NCBI GenBank assembly: GCA_003446735.1
Contig: DMCJ01000055.1
Location: 1-11,255 of the forward strand
Source of the DNA: Lachnospiraceae bacterium
Lineage (GTDB): Bacteria > Bacillota > Clostridia > Lachnospirales > Lachnospiraceae
Length of the DNA stretch: 11,255 bases
Direction of reading: 5' to 3'
The notes under the pieces were generated by a model. That model saw only the letters and a program-made list of their open reading frames with translations, searched no databases and was not told where the DNA came from. Each line of letters starts with the position of its first letter. Position 1 is the stretch's first letter. A program made the translations under genes and the position numbers. Shown here one piece after another: positions 5,607 to 11,255 of the stretch.

Positions 5607-8122
5607 GACTGTGAAGCTCCCGCCGGCTCAGTCTTTTCTTCTCCCGCATCTTTCCCGGCTTCCTCGGTCTTTCCGGCTTCCGCTGCCTCTGCTTTACCCG
5701 CATCATTAGCAGCATCTGCTGCTGGACTCTCTCCTTCTGCTTTACCCGCATCAGCCTCGCCTTCCGAACCCGAACCGGCATCACCAGCGCCTGCCTCATC
5801 AGTAGCGCCTGCCTCACCCTCGAGCTCGTTTTCTCTTTCGAGCTCTTCTACATATTCGTGTATGTTGCCTTCGCAGTATTTATCAACGAAATCTTCTGCG
5901 GGGATGGGCTTTGAATAGAAATAACCCTGAACGTAGCGGCAGCCGATCTTTCGGAGCATCTCGACCTGGTCTGCGGTCTCAACGCCTTCGCAGATAACGC
6001 GAAGTCCCAAGCCGTCCGCCATTTCTATTATCTTCTTTAAGATCCAGACGCTGGTCCTTGATGCGATGGATTCGGAGAAGAATTCCTTATCGATCTTAAG
6101 CACGTCGAAAGGATAATCCTTGAGCATGTTAAGAGAGGAATAACCGCTTCCGAAATCGTCCATCGAAAGGGCGATCTGTCTTCTCTTTAATTCTTTTAAG
6201 ATGCCTATCATCTTCTCGCTCTCGGCAAAGAGAACGGTCTCTGTTACTTCAAGCTCGATATAGCCCTCGGGGATATGATATCTGTTTAATAGCTCGGTTA
6301 CCCTCTCGATATAATCGGGAGAATGCATCAGCACTCTTGACTGATTAACAGAGATCGGATATATGGGCTTTTTCTCCATCATAAGCCCGTTTATAAGGAT
6401 ACATGCGCTTTCGAGCATGAACATGTCAAGTCTTTCAACGAAGCCGTTCTTCTCAAATACGGGAACGAAATCGGAAGGATAAACCATCGTCGAATCGTCC
6501 TTTATCCAGCGGACAAGAGCCTCTCCGCCGTAGATGCGGTCTTTTACGATGTCCCACTTGGGCTGGATGAACATCTTGAATTCGCCGTTGAACATGGCCA
6601 TTTCCATCTCGGACTCGATACGGTCGACCTTCTTCATGTCGGCAACAATATCATCGTTGTAATATGCAACGCTCTCAGCCTCATCGCCCGTAAGGGTCTT
6701 TCTGGCCACATTTGCCCTGTCTATCATGAGAGAGATATTATTTTCCTTCTTGAGGATATTGTACATACCTCTCTTGAATTTGATGGGATATCTGATGCCG
6801 ATATCGAGAGCCCTGGCGTTAACCTTGTCGGTAAAGATAAGGAATCTGCTGTTTAAATCGTCTCCGCCCTTTGCAAGGACAACGAACTGATCTGCCGTCA
6901 TACGTACGCAGCACTCTCTTCCCTTAAAGATATTGCCGGCTTCTTCGTCGATTATCTTTAATAAGGAATCGGCTCTTACATGTCCGTAGGCCTCGTTTAT
7001 ATATCTGAAATTGGCCACGTCGAACCTGCATATGACGAAAGGTATATTTGCAAATTTCTTTAAGGTCTCGTTTGTAAATTCCTTAAAGTAATTTATGTTC
7101 TTTCCGCCTGTTATCTCATCTTCGTAAGCAAGCTTTCTTATCATCTTGCCGGCATTTGCGCTGTATCTGTACGCGATAAATGAAAACAGCGCCATCATGC
7201 CCATGATCAGCGTACTTGTTATTATGCTGCCGTAAAGGATATTATCGTGAATTTCGGCGAAGATCTCATCGGTATACATTACCAGCATGCAGATCTCGGC
7301 ATAATCCGATGCCTGAACCGCAGTATAAAAATATCTGTTTCCGGCCCTGTTCCTGCATTCGATCGTATTTGACTGGAAAATGGAATCATCGATAAGATTT
7401 TCGACCTTGGCGATCGAAATCTCGTCTAAATGCCAGTAATCCTTCATGCAGTCAAAGACCGTATCATAATGCTCGGTCTGGTCTTTTAAGTTTACGAAAC
7501 TGCAGTCTAAGATAACACCGTCACCATCTACGATCATAACATCGCCTGCGGCAATCAGATAATCGAGTGCGCTGTCGTTTAACATATTACTTGCTTTATT
7601 CTCGCCAATGACCGTACCTGTGCGGATCCCGTTCTTATATACGGGAGTTACGGTAAGGATAGTGTTTTCTCCGTAGAAAAGTTCCTCTTCATCAGAAACA
7701 TATATGCTCTTTTCGCTTATGATATTGACCTCTTCTTCGCACTTCTCGGTAAGCTCGGATTTTGATCCGTCGTCAGCTAGGACAAATCCGTAAGTATCCA
7801 CAAATATGATCCTGTCAAAATCGCTGATCGCTTTATATTTTTTAAGTGCCCCGACAACTTCGTCGGTTACGAAATTTCCGCCCGTATAAGGAGATAGCTC
7901 TTCTGCGATCAAATCGGTAAGACGGATATCTTCATCAAAACGCGCGGATAAATGATTCTGAGCCACTCTTATCTGGGTCTCAAACTGCTTCTGGATCTCG
8001 CCTTCAAGGCTTGTCCTTATATCGATTATATGAAGGATACATATAACAAGGCATGCAAAGAAGACCAGAACACCGGTTATGAGTATGATATTATTCGATT
8101 GTTTCTTATGGATACTTTCCAA
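5603..8122 (-). CDS. Membrane sensor c-di-GMP phosphodiesterase: Cache-like, degenerate GGDEF, active-type EAL
   Basis: Predicted to hydrolyse cyclic di-GMP in response to an extracellular signal. Of 839 residues, TM1 is at about 11-33, an extracellular Cache-like sensor at about 34-292 (FDRIIFVDTYGFVLADDG; TVTPVYKNGIRTGTVIGE) and TM2 at about 296-319. A GGDEF-fold domain (about 330-500) has TADQF (409-413) where GGDEF should stand, so cyclase activity is unlikely. The EAL domain (about 505-755) keeps the catalytic set: E534 of EAL, N593, E625, E628, D655-D656 in DDFGSGYSSL, K676, E712, E715 and Q732, spaced nearly as in RocR. A tail of about 75 residues rich in Ala, Gly and Glu follows and is encoded by repetitive, visibly GC-richer DNA. 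The start is TTG at 8122 with GGAG seven bases upstream, just past the carB stop. The stop overlaps the queH start. Its signal and targets are unknown. Confidence 0.92.
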   Translation of the reverse strand: MESIHKKQSNNIILITGVLVFFACLVICILHIIDIRTSLEGEIQKQFETQIRVAQNHLSARFDEDIRLTDLIAEELSPYTGGNFVTDEVVGALKKYKAISDFDRIIFVDTYGFVLADDGSKSELTEKCEEEVNIISEKSIYVSDEEELFYGENTILTVTPVYKNGIRTGTVIGENKASNMLNDSALDYLIAAGDVMIVDGDGVILDCSFVNLKDQTEHYDTVFDCMKDYWHLDEISIAKVENLIDDSIFQSNTIECRNRAGNRYFYTAVQASDYAEICMLVMYTDEIFAEIHDNILYGSIITSTLIMGMMALFSFIAYRYSANAGKMIRKLAYEDEITGGKNINYFKEFTNETLKKFANIPFVICRFDVANFRYINEAYGHVRADSLLKIIDEEAGNIFKGRECCVRMTADQFVVLAKGGDDLNSRFLIFTDKVNARALDIGIRYPIKFKRGMYNILKKENNISLMIDRANVARKTLTGDEAESVAYYNDDIVADMKKVDRIESEMEMAMFNGEFKMFIQPKWDIVKDRIYGGEALVRWIKDDSTMVYPSDFVPVFEKNGFVERLDMFMLESACILINGLMMEKKPIYPISVNQSRVLMHSPDYIERVTELLNRYHIPEGYIELEVTETVLFAESEKMIGILKELKRRQIALSMDDFGSGYSSLNMLKDYPFDVLKIDKEFFSESIASRTSVWILKKIIEMADGLGLRVICEGVETADQVEMLRKIGCRYVQGYFYSKPIPAEDFVDKYCEGNIHEYVEELERENELEGEAGATDEAGAGDAGSGSEGEADAGKAEGESPAADAANDAGKAEAAEAGKTEEAGKDAGEEKTEPAGASQS
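5688..5816 (-). repeat. Short direct repeats encoding the Ala/Gly/Glu-rich tail of the EAL protein
   Basis: An 18-base sequence TCTGCTTTACCCGCATCA (plus-strand reading) occurs at 5688-5705 and again at 5735-5752, encoding two copies of a D-A-G-K-A-E motif. A second repeat, AGCGCCTGCCTCA, occurs at 5786-5798 and 5804-5816 with an 18-base period, encoding E-A-G-A units. The surrounding 200 bases use a limited set of GCN, GGN and GAR codons and look GC-richer than flanking DNA. The pattern fits growth by slippage or local duplication, in frame. Confidence 0.75.
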
Positions 8123-8139
8123 TTATTATCTCCGGTCTA
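8123..8139 (-). promoter_or_regulatory. carB stop / EAL gene ribosome binding site junction with TTG start
   Basis: The carB stop TAG (8139-8137) is followed by ACC, then GGAG (8133-8130), a seven-base AT spacer and the TTG start at 8122. There is no in-frame ATG near the N-terminus, and TTG-GAA-AGT leads directly into the first membrane segment, so the TTG start is the best supported. The junction is too short for an independent promoter, which points to transcription and probably translation coupled to carB. Confidence 0.75.
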
Positions 8140-11100
8140 CAGCTTTGCAATATCGATGAGCGAAAGCTCTTCTTTTTTGCCTTTTTCAAGACTTGAAAGA
8201 AGCGCATTTGCGGTATCAAGGCTTGTAAGGCAGTTAACACCCGTCTCTATCGCGGTACGTCTTATAAGGAATCCGTCCCTTGATTTATCTCTGCCCTGGG
8301 TAGGGGTATCTATGACAAGATCTATCCTGTGTCCTAAGAGAAGGTCCATAACGGTAGGGGATTCCTGCCTTATCTTGTTTACCTTCCTTACCTTTACGCC
8401 CGCATCCTTTAAGGCCGATGCGGTGGAACGTGTTGCATATATCGTATATCCTAAAGCTTCAAATCTTCTTCCGATCTCGATGGCTTCGCCCTTATCAGCA
8501 TCCTTTACGGTTATGATGACCTGCTTATGTATGGGAAGATCTATGCCCGCGCCAAGGAATGCCTTATATAATGCTTCATCGAAATTCTCGGATATACCGA
8601 GGCACTCACCCGTTGATTTCATCTCGGGTCCTAAGCTTATCTCGGCTCCCCTTATCTTCTCAAATGAGAATACCGGCATCTTTATGGCCACATGTCCGAC
8701 ATTATCGGCAAGGCCCGTCTTATATCCAAGCTCTGTTATCTTCTTTCCCATGATAACGCTGCAGGCAAGATTTACGATAGGTATACCCGTAACCTTGCTT
8801 ATATAGGGCACCGTCCTTGAAGAACGGGGATTAACCTCTATTACATATACTTCTTCATCAACAGCGATGAACTGGATATTTATAAGTCCTTTTACATGAA
8901 GGGCCTTTGCGAGCCTTCTTGAATATTCGACTATGGTATTTACTACATTTTCGCTTACCGAATAAGCGGGATAAACGGAGATCGAATCTCCCGAATGAAC
9001 TCCGGTACGCTCGATATGCTCCATTATGCCGGGTATTAAGATATCCTCACCGTCGCATACGGCATCGACCTCTAACTCGCGTCCCATCAGGTATTTGTCA
9101 ACAAGGATCGGATGATCCTGGGCATAGCGGTTGATCACCGCCATGAACTCCTCGATCTCGGAATCGGAAAGCGCGATCTGCATACCCTGTCCTCCGAGTA
9201 CGTATGAAGGACGGACCAAAACGGGATAGCCTAAACGATTGGCAACTTTCTTTGCTTCCTCGGCCGTATATACGGTATCTCCGGCAGCGCGCGGGATCTT
9301 CGTTTCTTCAAGGATCTTATCAAAGAGCTCTCTGTCTTCCGCAGCATCCACGTCTTCGGCCTTTGTTCCTAAGATCGTAACTCCCATCTTCATAAGGGAC
9401 TCTGTGAGCTTGATCGCTGTCTGGCCGCCGAACTGAACGAGCGCTCCGTCGGGCTTTTCAAGTCTTACGATATTCTCAACATCCTCGGGAGTAAGAGGCT
9501 CGAAATAGAGCTTATTTGCTATATCAAAGTCGGTACTTACGGTCTCGGGGTTATTATTTACTATTATAGTCTCCCATCCGGCTTTTTCAAAGGACCAGGT
9601 GGCATGTACGCAGCAATAATCAAATTCCACACCCTGGCCTATCCTTATGGGGCCTGAGCCGAGGACTAATACCTTCTTTTTATCTTTATTTGCAACAGCC
9701 TCATTCTCGCTTCCGAATACGGAATAGTAATAAGGGGTCTTAGCCTCAAATTCGGCTGCGCAGGTATCTACGGTCTTAAAGGCCGCGATGATACCGTTTT
9801 CATATCGCATATCCCTTATCTCTTCCTCTTTTCTGCCGGTAAGGGATGCTATCACATTATCGGGGAATTCCATGCGCTTTGCCTCTTTTAAAAGGCTTAC
9901 GGTAAGTTCCTCGCTCTTTAATCTCTTTTCCATATCGACAAGGCGGGATATCTTGTATATGAACCACTCGTCGATACCGGTTATATCATGGATGGTCTCG
10001 ATATGAAGGCCTTTTCTTATCGCCTCTGCGATCACATAGATACGAAGGTCATCTACCTTCTTTAAGCGGTCTATGAGATCTTCTTTTGAAAGATCGGAAA
10101 AATCATAGGATAAAAGGCTGTCGGTATGCTGCTCTAAGCTTCTTATGGCCTTCATCAGACCGCCCTCAAAATTATCCGAGATGCTCATTACTTCGCCGGT
10201 AGCCTTCATCTGGGTCGTAAGTGTCCTCTTGGCCGTGATGAATTTATCGAAGGGAAGACGGGGCATCTTGACTACGCAGTAATCAAGCGCCGGCTCAAAG
10301 CTCGCATAGGTCTTTCCGGTGATGGCATTTTTTATCTCATCAAGCGTATAACCTAAGGCGATCTTAGCTGCCACCTTTGCGATCGGATATCCCGTTGCCT
10401 TACTTGCAAGGGCCGATGAACGGGAAACCCTGGGATTAACTTCTATAACGCAGTATTCAAAGCTTTCGGGGTGGAGTGCGAACTGGACGTTGCATCCGCC
10501 GGTTATCTTAAGCTCGTTTATGATATTTAAGGCCGCGCTTCGCAGCATCTGATATTCCTTGTCGGAAAGAGTCTGTGAAGGAGCTACGACTATCGAATCT
10601 CCGGTATGAACGCCGACAGGGTCTATATTTTCCATGTTGCAGACCGTGATGCAGTTACCGGCCGAGTCTCTCATGACTTCGTATTCGATCTCTTTCCAGC
10701 CTGCGATACAGCGCTCTACCAGAACCTGTCCGACTCTTGATAATCTTAATCCGTTCTCTAAGATCTCTTCAAGCTCTGCCTGGTTATGGGCGATACCGCC
10801 GCCCGATCCTCCTAAGGTATAAGCGGGACGAAGGACCACGGGATAGCCTATCCTTGCGGCAAAAGCAACGCCGTCATCTATGTTTTCGACAACGAGCGAA
10901 GCCGCACAGGGCTCTCCTATCTTTTCCATGGTGTCCTTAAATTCCTGTCTGTCCTCTGCCTTTTTTATCGTAGAGGCGTCGGTACCGAGGAGTCTGACGT
11001 TATGCGCCTTTAAAAACCCGCTCTCTTCAAGCTCCATACCAAGGTTAAGGCCTGCCTGGCCTCCTAAAGTAGGGAGGATCGAATCGGGCTTTTCTTTTAA

Positions 11101-11255
11101 TATAAGATTTTCAAGGACCTTTACATTTAAAGGCTCGATATATACATGATCCGCGATGTCCTTATCGGTCATGATCGTAGCGGGATTTGAATTGATAAGT
11201 ACGACCTCTATGCCCTCTTCCTTTAAGGAACGGCAGGCCTGGGTGCCGGCATAGT
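8137..11255 (-). CDS. carB: Carbamoyl-phosphate synthase large subunit (5' end outside window)
   Basis: Makes carbamoyl phosphate from bicarbonate, two ATP and ammonia supplied by the CarA glutaminase subunit, feeding arginine and pyrimidine synthesis. The frame stays open to the window edge: upstream of the first internal ATG (11172) it reads Y-A-G-T-Q-A-C-R-S-L-K and then NSNPATIM, standard CarB sequence, so this ATG is not the start. 1038 residues are visible and roughly 25 are missing compared with the usual 1060-1075. In visible numbering, the first ATP-grasp half has EVNPR at 271-275. The second half begins near 527 (VLGSGPIRIGQGVEFDY) and has EVNPR at 806-810. The MGS-like allosteric domain covers about 910-1035 (TPTQGRDKSRDG). 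Both halves look intact. carA is expected just upstream but lies outside. The downstream EAL gene starts 14 bases after the stop. Confidence 0.98.
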   Translation of the reverse strand, partial: YAGTQACRSLKEEGIEVVLINSNPATIMTDKDIADHVYIEPLNVKVLENLILKEKPDSILPTLGGQAGLNLGMELEESGFLKAHNVRLLGTDASTIKKAEDRQEFKDTMEKIGEPCAASLVVENIDDGVAFAARIGYPVVLRPAYTLGGSGGGIAHNQAELEEILENGLRLSRVGQVLVERCIAGWKEIEYEVMRDSAGNCITVCNMENIDPVGVHTGDSIVVAPSQTLSDKEYQMLRSAALNIINELKITGGCNVQFALHPESFEYCVIEVNPRVSRSSALASKATGYPIAKVAAKIALGYTLDEIKNAITGKTYASFEPALDYCVVKMPRLPFDKFITAKRTLTTQMKATGEVMSISDNFEGGLMKAIRSLEQHTDSLLSYDFSDLSKEDLIDRLKKVDDLRIYVIAEAIRKGLHIETIHDITGIDEWFIYKISRLVDMEKRLKSEELTVSLLKEAKRMEFPDNVIASLTGRKEEEIRDMRYENGIIAAFKTVDTCAAEFEAKTPYYYSVFGSENEAVANKDKKKVLVLGSGPIRIGQGVEFDYCCVHATWSFEKAGWETIIVNNNPETVSTDFDIANKLYFEPLTPEDVENIVRLEKPDGALVQFGGQTAIKLTESLMKMGVTILGTKAEDVDAAEDRELFDKILEETKIPRAAGDTVYTAEEAKKVANRLGYPVLVRPSYVLGGQGMQIALSDSEIEEFMAVINRYAQDHPILVDKYLMGRELEVDAVCDGEDILIPGIMEHIERTGVHSGDSISVYPAYSVSENVVNTIVEYSRRLAKALHVKGLINIQFIAVDEEVYVIEVNPRSSRTVPYISKVTGIPIVNLACSVIMGKKITELGYKTGLADNVGHVAIKMPVFSFEKIRGAEISLGPEMKSTGECLGISENFDEALYKAFLGAGIDLPIHKQVIITVKDADKGEAIEIGRRFEALGYTIYATRSTASALKDAGVKVRKVNKIRQESPTVMDLLLGHRIDLVIDTPTQGRDKSRDGFLIRRTAIETGVNCLTSLDTANALLSSLEKGKKEELSLIDIAKL

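Noticed and set aside
5586..5918. Plus-strand Ser/Ala/Pro-rich frame
   Set aside because: It is the antisense reading of the low-complexity EAL tail; the Ala/Ser/Pro content follows from the repeated GC-rich codons on the other strand.
7952..8806. Plus-strand open frame of 284 codons across the carB/EAL junction
   Set aside because: It lies antisense to two strongly supported conserved genes and has no family resemblance; it is a shadow frame.

Overview
The window looks like chromosomal DNA of a low-to-moderate GC Gram-positive bacterium of the class Clostridia, most likely the Lachnospiraceae. This is an inference. It rests on the MecA-type ClpC adaptor, the DUF3048 (YerB-type) lipoprotein, an MscL with a C-terminal zinc ribbon, AGGAG-type ribosome binding sites, and a two-membrane-segment sensory EAL protein. 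No rRNA, 16S fragment or species-specific marker is present, so the family assignment is not proven.

All seven genes lie on the minus strand, so transcription runs from high to low coordinates. From 11255 down to about 2210 there is a compact block that reads as one transcription unit: carB (5' end outside the window), a membrane c-di-GMP phosphodiesterase (EAL) with a degenerate GGDEF domain, queH (epoxyqueuosine reductase), argS (arginyl-tRNA synthetase) and a MecA-family ClpC adaptor. Spacing is tight: 13 nt between carB and EAL, a 4-nt GTGA overlap between EAL and queH, a 50-nt overlap between queH and argS, and a 70-nt gap filled with imperfect repeats between argS and mecA. The block ends at a clear intrinsic terminator (2210-2239).

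A second unit starts immediately after it, from a near-consensus sigma-A promoter (2151-2179): mscL (mechanosensitive channel), then a DUF3048 lipoprotein, ending at a weaker hairpin with a short T-run (317-345). The leftmost 388 bases hold no convincing gene.

Functionally the first block mixes carbamoyl-phosphate synthesis (arginine and pyrimidine supply), second-messenger turnover, tRNA modification, tRNA charging and protease adaptor function. The second is a small envelope cassette. I do not see a clearly new defence or mobile system. The features most worth a second look are the EAL protein with its pseudo-GGDEF domain and repeat-built Ala/Gly/Glu tail, the SD-bearing repeats at the argS/mecA junction, and the zinc-ribbon MscL.
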